NCBI GenBank assembly: GCA_037389465.1
Contig: JAZARR010000206.1
Location: forward strand, 248,001-312,000
DNA from: Baylisascaris procyonis
Taxonomy: Eukaryota; Nematoda; Chromadorea; Rhabditida; Ascarididae
DNA: 64,000 bases
Direction of reading: 5' to 3'
Within the stretch, counting starts at the first letter, position 1. Each line of letters starts with the position of its first letter. This document shows positions 13,346 to 30,200 of this stretch, one piece after another. The position numbers were made by a program, and so were the translations under genes. The notes under the pieces are model-generated. The model searched no databases and was not told the DNA's origin. It was given only the letters and a program-made list of their open reading frames with translations.

Positions 13346-14276
13346 ATCTACTCGGTGAAGGGAAAAGAAGCGAATGTTTACGCAGAGCCTGCCTCCTATA
13401 TGCCATTCTCTAAGGGTTAACTTATTCTGTGGATGTAAGGGGGTGAGGTGGTGAAGTGAAGAAAATGCTTCTGCCGTAACTTGAAAATGCATGACTTTTC
13501 TATGCTCCCGATAAACTCTCTCTGATATTCCCGTACAATGTCCTATATTAATTCATCGTTCTTTTTTTTTTCAATAAAATAAGGTCATCAGTTGTGCAAT
13601 AAATACATGCGCAAACATTACAATTTTTTATTGAATAATAAAATATTATACTTAAAGATTCCAATATTTAAAGAGTGTGTTATGCGTATGTCTATAGGGA
13701 TTTATACGTTTATGAGTTCTGTATTTTTATATATATCTCACCTACTCATACTATAATTTGAAAATATGAATAATTGAAATTTTCTGGTAGTTGTTCATAT
13801 TATCAATTTTTACAATTGATTTAATTTAATTTGCCGAATTCGGGACGGAAAACACCTGGAAAGAAAAGGTCGGAAACTCACAAGTCGGATTTTCTTTCAC
13901 AAGCGATTGACAAAAGCGCAAAAATAATCTCTTTTTTTGATTGATGACACCGAATGCATCAATGCAGTAAATATTATTTAAGTTCTATTTCCAACTAGTT
14001 TACTGCATAAGTTACTAAAACAATTAGCTGAATTAAGTAAGCACTTAAATACTTCAAATATTCGAAAAATTTCGAGAAATATTTCACTTGATTACTTCTT
14101 TATTTGAACAAAAAAACTCCCGGCAAGGTTGTTTTTGTGGAGGAAATTCGCTGAAAGACAGTCGGTCAAATTTGTTGTTTCCTAATTGCGTTATCATCAC
14201 ATTGACAAATAAGGGAAATGCGAAAAATTTTTTTCGGATGCGAGTTACATCAAACTCATATAAGAGCAGAATGTAC

Positions 14277-14412
14277 GTATGTGTATGTGTATGTGTGTGT
14301 ATGTATGTGTGTGTATGTGTGTATGTGTGTATGTATGTGTGTGTGTGCGTGTGTTTCTGTCTGTGTGTATGTGTGTGTGTGTGTGTGTGTTTGCGTGTTT
14401 GTGTGTGTGTGT
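14277..14412. repeat. Imperfect (TG)n / (TATG)n microsatellite
   Basis: About 135 bp consist of TG dinucleotides interrupted by TATG, TTTG, TCTG and GCG variants. Open frames across it on both strands (Cys-Val or His-Thr strings) are artefacts of the repeat. Confidence 0.95.
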
Positions 14413-15258
14413 TTTTTCGAATCGTTGCTCGACATTACTCACGAATATGTTGTATTTGAAAAGTTTACTAATATTATCTCCTTTATTGTTTTCTTCTCTT
14501 CGAAGAAATTCTCTTTAAGTATGAGTAAATACCGCATTATTTTACCTCAAAAATTCCCTCATTTTTAGAAAATTGAATCAACTAAGAGCTTGAAAATGCG
14601 AAAAAAAATTATACTTGCTTGAGGCGTTCGATTTATTCGACCTCTTCAATTACCACTATTAAATGAAGTGTTTTCAATAAAACTGCAGAAAATTTTTGTA
14701 ACTTATTTCTTCACAGTTTTTTACAGTTTTCGTAAAAATTGCTTCATTCATTGCCGAAATTTTTAAGTAATTAGTGGTGAAAGTTGAATATTTCGATCTT
14801 TTCATTCAGTATTTCAAACGAAAATTTATATAATGACTATAAACAAAAAAAGTGAAAAGTTTCGTTCAATCAATTTTTTTTTCTAAAATGAAAGAAAAAG
14901 AAAGAATATTTCAGACTGCGAATATTTCTTCTACATTATAAGGTTTTCAATCGTTTCTAACGATCAAACAACGTTAATTTCGATGAAATTTCCATTTAAA
15001 TAGAATAGAGGTGTACACAGCTGTTCGATCAGGTTCTCAGAGAGTTCAGTTGAATTTTTCATGTTTGACTTGGTCGATGATCGACTGATACTTTCACCTA
15101 TAATAAGGATATACATCAAAAAACGGAAAAACTGGATTCAAGACTAAACAGTACAAAAAATATGAAATGATTCCACAACGACTAGAAAAATATGTCGATA
15201 AATTAAAAGACTCATCGTTTTGATGAAATATACCACATTTGTGATGCCTAATTGCTTT

Positions 15259-18484
<3,226 letters not shown>

Positions 18485-18730
18485 TTATTCAATTGACTCT
18501 ATGGAATCAACATCGGAGCCAAATTTATGGCTGGCTCTGCGGTTGATTGCGAGAGTCTGCTCTTTGTTCATGGAGGAGTCAAGAGATTGCTTTCTTTTTC
18601 TTTCTAAACCGGAATCACCAGCGATCAATTTTTTCTTAGAATCACAACCGGAGTCACGAGTTTTTTGTTTTTTAACACCTTGGCTCTTTTTTCCGCATGC
18701 CAAAAGTAAGAGTCCAGCCAAGAAGCACAT
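18485..18730 (-). CDS. Hypothetical Lys/Ser-rich protein or terminal exon with N-terminal hydrophobic segment, 81 aa
   Basis: An ATG-to-TAA frame on the minus strand begins MCFLAGLLLLACGKK and continues as a hydrophilic Lys/Ser/Asp-rich chain. Three DSG or DSS motifs appear (TRDSGCDSKKK, AGDSGLERKRK, SLDSSMNK), and it ends SDVDSIESIE. The plus strand of the same bases reads as hydrophobic, Phe-rich sequence, which favours the minus strand as coding. The layout could be a signal peptide or signal anchor with a charged tail. Just upstream on the minus strand is aaacag, a possible acceptor, so this may be the last exon of a longer gene. No family recognised, no poly(A) signal seen nearby. It could also be a chance ORF. 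Confidence 0.3.
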   Translation of the reverse strand: MCFLAGLLLLACGKKSQGVKKQKTRDSGCDSKKKLIAGDSGLERKRKQSLDSSMNKEQTLAINRRASHKFGSDVDSIESIE

Positions 18731-20651
18731 GCAATGAGTAGTGCTGTTTCAGATCCTCGACTTGAGGGATCGATAGTATCCAAATTAGATCTTCAAATTG
18801 ACCCTGGACGAACTCTCCAAAGGAGAAGCCACAATTATTTGAGTATACAACAAGTCATAGTTATTCAACTACCGTTACTAATTAGTACTAAGAGTTGCAG
18901 TAGTTTTAATACTAGTATTACCGATATTGGTGGGGCTGACACTAGGACTACTTAATAATACTATACTTATAGTATAGCTATTAATCAGTTAAAAGTAATC
19001 CGCTAATTAATATCAATGACAATAGTGAGTAATACTGTCGGCAGGAGTGGGAGGTGTTTGGAATATGATATTGCTACTAATTATTAGTACAGGTAACTCT
19101 AAATATTGGCAGTAAGGAACAGTGCTAGTAACATCGTTGAAATATCTTTTATTATTGCTTCATAACACCACTCGATATAACTGATATCGTTTATCTAATT
19201 GCGATGAAAATAGTGATTACAGCTCTAATAGCAGATAAGTAGTTGTAAAAGTGCTAATAGTAAGTAATTCCTAGCAATATTAGTGTTCATTATTAATGCT
19301 ATTGCTTTGTTGGTTGGTACCGTTGACAGTTTTACTAATTGCAGTAATTTCTAATAGTAATAATGAGAGTACTGATAGTTGCGAATATTATTGATCATTG
19401 TTTGAAAATTCTGTGCAGAATTTTTCTCGATCTTTCCTTCTCGCCAATCAACTGCGAAATCATCGCCAAGCTGCAATAGGAAAAACATAGAAGATCTCTG
19501 AGAATACGCATACCCAACTTTTTACGGCATTCATAGTCTCATGGTCTCATGGTCCATATTTTGTCGTTTACGCCTTCCATTCCGACTTTAAGTTCACTTC
19601 CCTCCACAATCCTGCTTGATTGCTTTTGATCAACCAAGACAATAGTGCTGCCTATATACCTATATAAGCAAATAAAGAAAAACATATTGCCCATGAAAAA
19701 AAGTATTTTAATCGTAGAAATGGCAAACTGTTTTCACGAGGAATTTTTTTTTTCTTTCCACGGGTAATTTTCAAGTTTATCATGCGTATGAGGCTTGTAA
19801 AGTAAGGTCGTTGAGAAAGAGAGAAAGAGAGACAGATAACAAAGATCTATCAAATAAACGAACCAACGACTTTCTTTGATTTAATTTTCCGAGTATTTTT
19901 GGAAATATTTTAGCAGCACTAAATAAAAGAAATTGATTTTATTTTACAAGGCCATAAGTATCGATCTTTAGCCAAATTGATAATTCGTCAACCGAAAAAA
20001 GTGCAACACAAAGGTAGCACCATCGAGACTCATCGTTATAATTGAAATGACCTTCAACGGAGGAATAAGGCTGCAGTAAATATAAAAAAAAGTTGCACGA
20101 CGCTGCAATTTTTTTCCAGCAAGGTTCTAGAATTTCTCGTCCTTCACAATCCTTTCATTTTTATTCTTTTTTTCTTTTCAAATGCGAGCATAAATTAATA
20201 TCATAACATATTTCTTTGTTCCGCATAATATTTTCTTTAACATTTACTAGCCAAAGATGAGATAAAAATCACCGGGAATTATTGGGAATTTGAGAAAATT
20301 CATAAAATTATTATGCGAATATGAACAGCAAAGAGCATCATTCATTCATTCATTCATTAAAGTAGGACATAACGGAACTGTTATTGATAACATCTGATAA
20401 CGATTGATATTTGTTGCAAAGTAGAACTGTTAGGATTGTGAGAAACAATAATGATAATCGAGACTTCCCGATGGTTTAGTCGGGGTTAGAATGAATGCAG
20501 AGAAAAAAAAAGAAAAGTAAAATTCGAATCAAGCTTGAAGGGAAAAGTTTTCATCAATCCTGAAATAAAAAATATAGTCAAGGAAAAAAAATAATAATAA
20601 AATCGCACCACCTCCCTAATTTATATTCGTTAATGTATAAAATAATTTAAG
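18731..20651. other. Upstream flank of the serpin gene, no supported gene
   Basis: The part at 18840-19390 is a low-complexity stretch rich in TAGTA/TAATA words. A short CATT repeat lies at 20341-20358. A possible tiny first serpin exon (ATG at 20491, donor after 20516) is discussed under the serpin. Confidence 0.4.
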
Positions 20652-23600
20652 GCCTTCGAGGATCGATCTTTCACAAGCTGAATTTGCTATGCGCCTTTTA
20701 CACACAGCAGTTCGAAGTGGTAAATCGGCGGTATTATCGCCGTTCTCAGTTGCGATCGCACTTGCAATTGTTAATGCGGGCGCAAGTGGAACCACTCAAA
20801 AACAATTGAATGACGTACTTGCGAAAGGTAACTTATTTTATTTTAGTACCTATTATTATTTTTAGGATAGTACTTAATAAATATACTAAAATACAATCGT
20901 AATTAAGCCATGAAGCTTATTCGTATGTACTTAAGAGTAATTTAATAGTTCCTAATACAGCTACCATAATCATTGTAACTTATGACAATAGCCTAACAGT
21001 GTTGAAATGATAATTCGATTGTATTCGAAAAAATTTAATTTCCTCAACTAATTTTTTTTCAGGTTAATTGATTTCTACTTCAATAAAAATGGATTTTAAT
21101 TGGAAATTGAAGTGTTTATCATTTTTGTATTTTTTTTTATTTAAAATATTTAAAGCTCATTTGTCATTCAAATGCTTTATTGTTATTATCTGTAAGCATG
21201 AATGCAATTATTCATTTCAAATGAATTTAGGTACATCTGTCGATGCACTCAAAGATTATTTCAAAAAACATCTAAAAGATTTATCAACTCCTCTTGGAGG
21301 TTTTCAAGTGAATATGGCTTCTAAACTTTTCATGCAGAAAAATCTCGAGATGCTCAAAGATTATACGAAAATGATCGATAAAGATTATGCAAGCCACATC
21401 AACGAAGTTGATTTTCAAAAACCTGAAATTGTTTCTTCGGTGAGATTTTTTTTTTTTTTTGAATAATTTTCAAGACCACTTTTAGACTTATGACCTTAGA
21501 TTTAAAAAAAATTTCAGTTTTAATGATCCTAAAAATTTTAGCAAAAAAAACTGGAAAAAAATTGATCAAATAGCTTCAAATAGTTTATTCACTGAGGCAA
21601 TTGAAAATTATAACAGAGAAAATTGTCGATTTATTTATCAATGATTTCTACAGCTTTTTCAATTCTTGATTTGACAAGATCACTATCGTGAAAGGATGAT
21701 CGTAATTATGACTCCGATTGGAGCTGTAAACTCCGATTTCACTCCATCAGAGTGGTAAAACATAAAAGGTTAAAAAGTGAATAATAAAAATCAGTATGAA
21801 TTTTGATCGACTGAACTAAGAGCTCTAAAAATTTTGCTTGATAATTAAATTTATTATTCGTTTATTCAATTGGTTCAAAAATAATAAAATTATCTTCTTG
21901 AATGATTGCCTACGAAACATCATTCTACTTGAATAAAAGGCGTATACTATATAGGCGGTATTATAGGTGGTCTAAGTTTAGCATGTCATGAAAATGTTGG
22001 ATAGTTGTGCAATACAGAGCCTGTTGTAAAGTAGCTTTCTGATTTTCACTGCATCTTTATAGTCCAATGGGAAGTGGCAGAAATGTCAAATGATAAGCGG
22101 AAATTAGATGCTGGTTGAAGAATGAAATTCTAATCCTACTTAGAATCACCTCTCGATGAGCGCTAAAAAGTGCTGTGAAAATGTCTGACATTTCAATGTT
22201 ATATATAACTTCGGCATGTAACAGCAATCTAGGGATATGCGAGATGCTTTCAAATAAATCTGAGCTATTCCTTTAAAAAACTCTATCATGTTCTCTACAA
22301 CATTATTGAGCCATATCTCCTTGAAATTAGCCACTTGTATCAGTCGCATATTTTTGTATCAGTCGCAAATTAGCTTCCAACGTTTTTTTTTTCGATTTTT
22401 GAAACGTTCCTTGGAAATCGTTTTTGCGGGTAGTTTAAATGGAGTTGCCCGAGGAATTTGAGATTTGCAACGTATCAACTACCGTCTTTAGCCGACGCGC
22501 TTTCCGCACGTCAATCGGCATCCTTTTTGAAATGTTCCGTCTTTTAAGAAATAGTTTCTTGAAATATCATAGAAATGGTGTATAGGAATAGTGTTGTTTC
22601 AAGATATCAGCGACATAGAGATGGAATATTTTTGCTCAGTGTTTCAATATACTGTATCCAGGAAGTGAAATGCGACACACGGTATATCAAAACTGATATA
22701 TTATAGACGGAGTACGAACTGATATAGCACTAATGATATGCTTAAGGGAATGTGATAAGAGGGAGGAGTGCTTGACCCAGTAACATAGAATCTTTTAGTG
22801 AATATGAGAAGAACGGGCTTAGCGTAATATGTATAATAGAGAGGACGAACATTGGATATGAGACAGCGGATTGCATAAACTATAAAAAACAATTCGCAAA
22901 GATGACTGAAAATAAAATTCGACATGAATTGATGAAGAAATTTGGCACTAAAATTAAGGAAATTCAAAAAAAAAAAATCGCTATTTCTTAACTATTCATT
23001 GAGTTCTAGGGAAGTGGCTTTTTTTATGCCTGATATTAAATTTTCGGTATTTTTTAGGGAATCTATTTCCCATTCGACTGGACTGAACAAGCTAAACATC
23101 ATGTTAGAAGAAATGGACGTAAAAATATGAGGATTCATCGCAATTCCATTTTTTATAGTCTAGTCAGATTTTAATAATGAAGAATTTTTTTGCTGAAATT
23201 AATTTTAGGAAATTAATAAATGGGCAAAGAATCAAATAGACGACACTAGTGGAAAACTGGTCGAAGAGGAGATGTTTGTAGACGTGACCAAGATGGTATT
23301 GGTCAGTATGGCTTCATTCGATGCCGTTTGGCAAAAACCTTTCAACGAATTTGCAACACGTAATCAAACATTCTATCAAACTCTAACTAGAACAAAAAAG
23401 GTAAACCTAAAATATTAACAGTAACGGTATTGAACATTTTAATTTCTAGTTAATTTAATATATTGCTTGCCGGTTAAATGGTATACTTATCCATCTATTG
23501 CCAATTTTTTTTTTCAAATATTACTATTGTCGGTTTGGTTACCTAAGTCAAAAATTATAAACGTTTAATTATACGGGAATGAAAATGCTCCTTGAAGGTG

Positions 23601-26600
23601 CAGTATCATTTAAGTGGTACTCATATTTGAATATTTCAGTATAAGTTAAAAAATATTTAATAAAATTAAAATTAATAAATGAATTAAAATTAATTTAAAA
23701 AATTAATTAATTAATAAAGATAAATTAATTTTAAAGAATTAATAAATGAATATTTATTAAATGAATAAATGAATTTAATAAAATTGAAATAAATGAGTTA
23801 AATTCAGGTTTCAGTGATGGCACAAAGCAATTATTTTGACTATTATTCTGATCGAACGATTAGCGTAATAGCGCTTCCTTATAAAGATGGTAAAGTTTTA
23901 ATGTATATATTTTTACCGAAAGATAAATATGGTTTGATTGCATTCGAGAAAACACTCAACGCAAAGAAGATGTATCGAATTATACGCAATATGAAGAAGG
24001 CATATATTGATGTTAGTCTCTTTGGCAAATTTCTTTTAATGAATTTTACATTCCTACTATTTTTATTAAGCTACTATTACCCATTTCCTCCTCCTCCCTC
24101 TTCAGCTCTTCCCCTGTAAGGATGTTGGGCGCCGACAGCATCTTGGCACGAATGATGCCAACTTCGCATCAATGAGCACCAGGAACTCCTCACGCCCGAG
24201 GTAATTCGCTGCCTAACTGCGCACCGCTAGGTCCCAACCGACTTTCACAAAGATGACACATCACGTGAAAAAATAGAAATACAATGGTTCCTGTAAGCAA
24301 GCATGCTGTCTTTTTATACGCACCAACACTTGCCGCAAGGCATTTCTAGGGAGTTTGCTTTGTCTTATGATCGATACTTCTTTGCTCTGCTCGAAAGTTT
24401 ACTTCATTGATATACAATTTATTGATCACCTCTTGCACTCCCTTTTTCCACCCTCAAGTGTATTATTGTATAATTACTGAAACTTATGCTACGATGAACT
24501 TTTAGGCTTTTCCATTTTTCCGTTCAGCGGCCGTTATTAAAGCTCAGTTGCAACAAATTTAGGTTATCGTTGCAAGTTGTTGATATGCGTCAACTTATCT
24601 ATCGCATAATTTTGTTGCATAATTAATAGTGTGGAATTTTTTTGCTTCCAATCAATGTAGAATATTATCGCTGGTCGAAAACTTTAAACATCTTACCTTT
24701 ATCTTTTTTTCCCCTCTCCTTTTTTTAATAGGCATATTATCCCACCGTTCTTATTCCCGTCAATAAAAAATCTCATTGAATTTGCTCACATTGGTTTTCC
24801 AGGTAGTGTTACCGCGTTTTCGATTGGAACGTAAATTCGATTTGGCGAACGCACTCAATAGAATGGGTGTCGTCGATGCATTTGCTGATGAAGCTAATTT
24901 CACTGGCATATGTGAGGAACCACTTTTCATGTCGAATCTTATTCATAAAGCTGTCACAGAGGTAAGCCATCTGCTGTAAGATTGAAAACTTTAATGAATA
25001 CAACGGATATAGTCTATTCAGATCATTATGACCATATGATATATACAAATGAACATTTGAATCGATATTGATTGTCGATAAAAGTTCAACTCAATACCTA
25101 TCAGATGAAGTTTGTTTTGATGGTGATTGATTTTATGCGTTTATCGTCGGTGATCGTCAATCTTTGATCACCAATGATCATAATATTATCAGCGAAGACT
25201 TCTTTGGGCAAATGAGTTGATGGACAAAGAGCAACACTCATTTGAATATTTTATTTCAAGCTAGAATACGTTTTAAGATAATTCAAAGAAATGTTCCATA
25301 CAATTTTTTAATATGTAAAATGAGTTTAGCGCATATGCTTCTCTCAAAATGTAAACTCTTCTTTCGTATAAAACATTTAGCTGCTGCGTTTTTTTTTTTT
25401 TTAGAGTCATCACAATGTGTTTGCAATATGTGAAAAACTTTTACCGATATGTAGATCACATACCACAGCCAAATTGAGTAGAATTTATTAGGATTTCATA
25501 TCAAATTTCATCCATGAATCCATAACGATTGTTCACTATTCGTCCATTGGTTGATTCTGACGAGTGAATGGTGGATGCACCACTGTGAGAAATTCTGTTT
25601 TTGAATAGCATGACCACCTGCGAATCGATGGTCAAGTGTTGACGGTCAAAAATAGAGATAATGCGACAGTTTGATCAGCCGATTTCACTAAACGCATTGC
25701 TTTGATTCAACGAAATATTCCCATATACTTTCCCGATGAGACTGCCGTTGCCCACATAGTGGCCAATATGTGTTGTGACCTTTGTTTGCTTGGTACATTA
25801 TATTTTTTTATGGTCATACTGATGCTATAGAACTTATGCAATGCGAAATCCTCTCATTATTTGTCTTGTTTAGACGTGTGAACAAAAATTTTACAATATT
25901 GTTTAGAAATTTTCATATATTTAAATTTTTTTTTTTAAATATATGCCAATAAACTATGACAATCAAACACTTCAAAAACATTCGACTTCCTGTTCATTTT
26001 AGTAGAAATCTATTGCATTAACGTCATCCGTTAATATGCTCATAGCTAAAATTGTTATATGTATATTGTGAGTTCAAATTATAGAATTTCAAATTATAGA
26101 AAGAAAAATTTCCCAAAAAAACTGCAATGAACGAAATCGGCAATTCGTAAAAAAATAGAAATTGTTTCCATTCCAATCTTTAAAAAAATTGATGCATCTC
26201 ATCTAGCGAATACACAAGCGTTAACGAATTATTCACTAATTTGATTAGCAACATTTTAAATTTTTTTAAAGATTTTTTTTCCCAATAATTTACGAAAAAT
26301 CTTCGCAGTCGTTTATATTTACAATAGTGTTGCCTAATGAAATTTCTCGAATAGACAATCGATTTTTCATCTACTTTGATGATTGTTCACTCTGTAGTTT
26401 CAATTCAACAATCACCGAAAATTAAATTAAAAAATATATTTGCATAAATAAGGACGTTGATCTGATTTGGTAGTTTTTGAAATTGATCGATCAATCGATA
26501 ATCGAATAGGTAAAACACATGAATTTGTTTCAATAAAAAAAGTTTGCACGAATTTCGCAATCACTTTGGCAGCATTTACACAAATTTATACATGTTGTAC

Positions 26601-27264
26601 CAGTTAAAAGGTAGTTTTTTTTTCACAAAAAAATGTTACTGGTGATCGAGTTAATTAGCTTGTGTTGTGTCTGATTATGTCGTTAATCTATAGCATTTGT
26701 TGTGTCTGTGTCTGATTATTTGTCGTTAATCTATGGGAATTAATAATTTTAATTAATAGAAATGTAAAAGTTTAGATGGTATCAGCTTTTCTGCTTTGTT
26801 TTTTCACATATTTTTTGAAGTGCTTCTGAGTTTTTATTTATTATTTACTCATTGAATTATTGCGATGTTTGTTCTTAAACGAAGAGAGGGTTTGATAGAT
26901 AAATAAAAATATATACTTGAAAAAATGGTGAAAATTTAATTCATTATTATTTTCGGTTATTTTTATCACTATTTACTATGTTGACAAAAAGAAATTATTT
27001 ACTATATAATTTCTGTTTAAAGATCAAAGCTTATCAATTTTTAAGCCTTTCTATAGTTTGTTTTATTCACCATAATTTAATTCTTTAATTTTTGAGGTGA
27101 ATGAACGAGGTACAAAGGCAGCAACAAGTGGTCCATCGAAATTTGAATGGAACTTCATACCAGTTACTACTTCAGATCCCATTCAATTTATCGCTGATCA
27201 TCCGTTTTTATTCGCTATTTTATGTGATGATACTCTTCTTTTCTTTGGTCGATTTCGAGGATAA
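20652..27264 (+). CDS. Serpin (serine protease inhibitor family), six readable exons
   Basis: Exons: 20652-20827, 21231-21439, 23209-23400, 23808-24011, 24803-24961, 27097-27264 (TAA 27262-27264). They join in frame with GT/AG borders. Helix A reads LSQAEFAMRLLHTA; next come SAVLSPFSVAIALAIVNAGA and the helix F/strand 3A region INKWAKNQIDDTSGKL. Later parts read VVLPRFRLERKFDLANALNR, the breach region LIHKAVTEVNERGTKAAT and the C-terminal signature IADHPFLFAILCDDTLLFFGRF. From the in-frame Met at 20689 it is 356 aa, slightly short, and that Met falls inside helix A, so an upstream start is likely. A speculative 26-nt exon (20491-20516) would supply it in phase. No signal peptide is seen, so an intracellular or unresolved location is inferred. 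The reactive loop has Gly-Pro in its hinge, so inhibitory activity is uncertain. Confidence 0.93.
23641..23806. repeat. AT-only low-complexity tract in serpin intron 3
   Basis: About 160 bp of overlapping attaatta/aataaatgaat words run directly up to the exon 4 acceptor (aattcag). This looks like slippage-driven expansion. Confidence 0.7.
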
Positions 27265-30200
27265 CCGGATTCGCAACGGAAATTTCTCAAATGTGATATT
27301 TGAAAAAGTGTGATTCTCGCGGGGGAATTTTTATTTTTTATTTTATTTTTTATTTTTTTTTTGTTCATACCAATGAGCAAATGTATATTGAGGAGTTATG
27401 GACTTGAAGATCCTCTCTAGTAGAGGATGAGTTTTTCATTCGTTTCCGCATGTTTCGCCGAACTTTTTTCTGCTCATTTTGGAGACATTATTTAATAATG
27501 TATAATTATAACTGGAATGATATATAAATGAGGTTACTAGTGTTTAGAAGATTACTTTTTAAAAATTGCTGCATCCAATTTAGCACTATTTGTTTAATTA
27601 TTTTCTTCTACAATCTTGTATTTTCTAAAATTAAATGGAATTTTTTGATATTCGTTAATGCAGACGTTGTCTACTTTGACACTCATTTATGCAAATTTTG
27701 TCTATTTTTGGCACTCATATATGCAAATTTTGTTGAGCTCAATATAATTATGTCTTTCTTTTTACACATTTTAAATCGACTTATTACCACATTTACAATA
27801 GAAAAATGTTGATAAAACAGCGGAAGGAGGCTATTAACGTTTTAAAATTCAACAACATTTGAGAGATGTTGCCTCGATAAAACAAATTTTCTGCTTATGA
27901 GAGGATATTAACTATTTGGTTGAAATATTGTCATTGTTTTGAATAGATATTTCAATTATTTTCAATGAATTTTCCACAGCTATAAAGAAATTTTTCAAAT
28001 TTTTCCACCTTAATAAGAATTTTCTATAATCACTTTTTAGTCCATTATTCTATGCTACTATTTATTTATTTTTTCCTTCTTGCTTACTTGGTTGCATTTT
28101 CAAAGATTAATAGTCATAAATAACGGGTGTTAATCGAGCTCGAGTTCGCTTTTCAAGTTCAATTTTTTTTATTTTTATTGATTGACCTCGCAAGCAAGTG
28201 AGCAATCGAATATGCTTATTCAAATTGAACGAGTAAATGGATTTGCATATCAGTTTGTGCATAATATCAACCCCCCACTTCCTCTCTTCCACCTCCTTCC
28301 TTCATTCCTCCCTTTCCCTACACATACATGCACACATAGCTAAACCTGTAGACATGTCAATTCCAATGATTTCAGTGAAACTTTTTGTTGATGTACTAAT
28401 AACGACGAGAGAGGCTATACGTGCTTGTTGGCCATGGATTAAATAAGAGCTAAATAAGCAATCATAGAAACAAACATTTAAACATCTACCTGTCTCTTCA
28501 ATAAGATGGGCATTCTGGATATATAATAAGAGAGCTCACCGTTCTTAGGAACGATTTGGGCTTCTAGAGAAGTTGGCAAAAATGGATTGATTCATCAACG
28601 ACTCATCCTCATCCAAAATTGCCTCCTCATATAATTATATCTTAATCAACATAACAGCATCAACATAACATGAATTTGTTATGTTTGTATATAGTACTGT
28701 AATCATCACTAAAAATAGTACTGTAACTTTTAATGATGTATAAAATTTGTGCTAAAAATAAGAGCAATTAACGTGAGTTTTGTGAGCAATAAAAGAGTTC
28801 ATTTCAAAGTTAAAAGCAATTGCCACGAGTTCACAACATGGTGAACTTTGTGTTATGGATGTGCTAAGTGCTTTGAAAAAAAAAAAACAACGAACAATTT
28901 CGTTCATATATCAACTCAAGATATGCTACCCTTACGTTATTTGAAAATATTTACAAAATAAATGAAAGGATAAACTTCTTTTTTTTCTTTTTACGGAAAT
29001 GTGCGCTTCTTTCGCTTATTTGATAGGTTTTTCGGAATAAAATCGCTATTATTTCGTTATTCTTTCTTTCTTTTTTCTGTATTTTTTTTAAACGTTTATT
29101 CGTTCTTTTCTTTTCTTTTTTTTGTTCATGAGCTTTTTATGCAATTTTATGAAATGAATTGTCTAATTATTATATTTGTGTTTATATGTAAAATATAAAT
29201 GTGTCAATATATTCGAAAGAGTTTCATAATAAAATTTAGCGGAAGCAATCAACTCCGACAGGAAATTCGCTCAGATTTCTGAATGACGATGAGTCATACG
29301 CTGTTGATATCCTTATAATTTGTATAAATGAATTCGAGCGCAAAATTTATACGGCCATTCAAAAACAAAAAGAAAAAATATTTTTTTACACAATATTACT
29401 CGCATTGTTTCGTCGTTTTTTTTTGTTGAGTATTTTAGCTGTCATATGCGATGATATGCAGAACTATAGAAATTAATGTTACATCAGCTTTGCTGGCGTG
29501 TTTTCCCACTTGCTTTATTCAAAAAAAAAAAAATAGTTCGCAATAATGGTTGCTGAGACAAATACATTGGCATAAAAAGTAAACGTCGATTTACTATTGT
29601 TTCGTAGCGTTGATAAGTTGTGGTGTTGGCACTGTCCCATTGTTATCGACCGAATACTGAAATTTTTTTTTTTTTTCAAAATCAAATTGAAATATTATGG
29701 GCGGTACCACAACGTTATCATTCGGTTGAGAAAGAGGTATTTGCAGAAAAATATTTAGTTATATTTACTTCATTTCTTAATATGAGCAGTTTCGACACCT
29801 CACTACTATGTAGTACTGATTTCTTAGAATATTGTATAGAGTTGAACAAATTTAGTTATAACGGAATTACTATTTCATGGTAGCAGATCAGCAAGGAACA
29901 AACCCCATGGATCTGAGTGGATAATTCGAACTAAATAATAATTATAACTGGTTTTTGAGCTTTTTTTTGAAAGAAATGAAATTACTAGTCATTTGTTTTG
30001 GGAAAATCCTAAAATGATCCCGAAATCCTGAAATACTCTATGTGAATAGTAATACCTGATCATAACATGAACCTATCCGTAAAAACCAGATGAGGGTTAC
30101 TCATCAGCAAACCGGACGACGCTTATGCGTATGAGGCGAATTACTTTGCTGGGTATAAATCGAATCAAATGATCGTCTACCAAAGTGAAACTCTATTACA

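Larger units (their letters stand above)
6310..14276. other. Long gene-poor AT-rich stretch
   Basis: The first 700 bases are probably the 3' UTR of the upstream small membrane-protein gene, since an AATAAA occurs at 7005-7010. Beyond that I see homopolymer A/T runs and scattered open frames without convincing splice sites or recognisable protein motifs. These include an ATG-started 124-codon frame at 8308-8682 that I do not accept as a gene. I found no RNA gene. Confidence 0.5.

Noticed and set aside
14088..14568. Cys/Val- and His/Thr-rich frames over 14.1-14.6 kb
   Set aside because: They are translations of the TG microsatellite.
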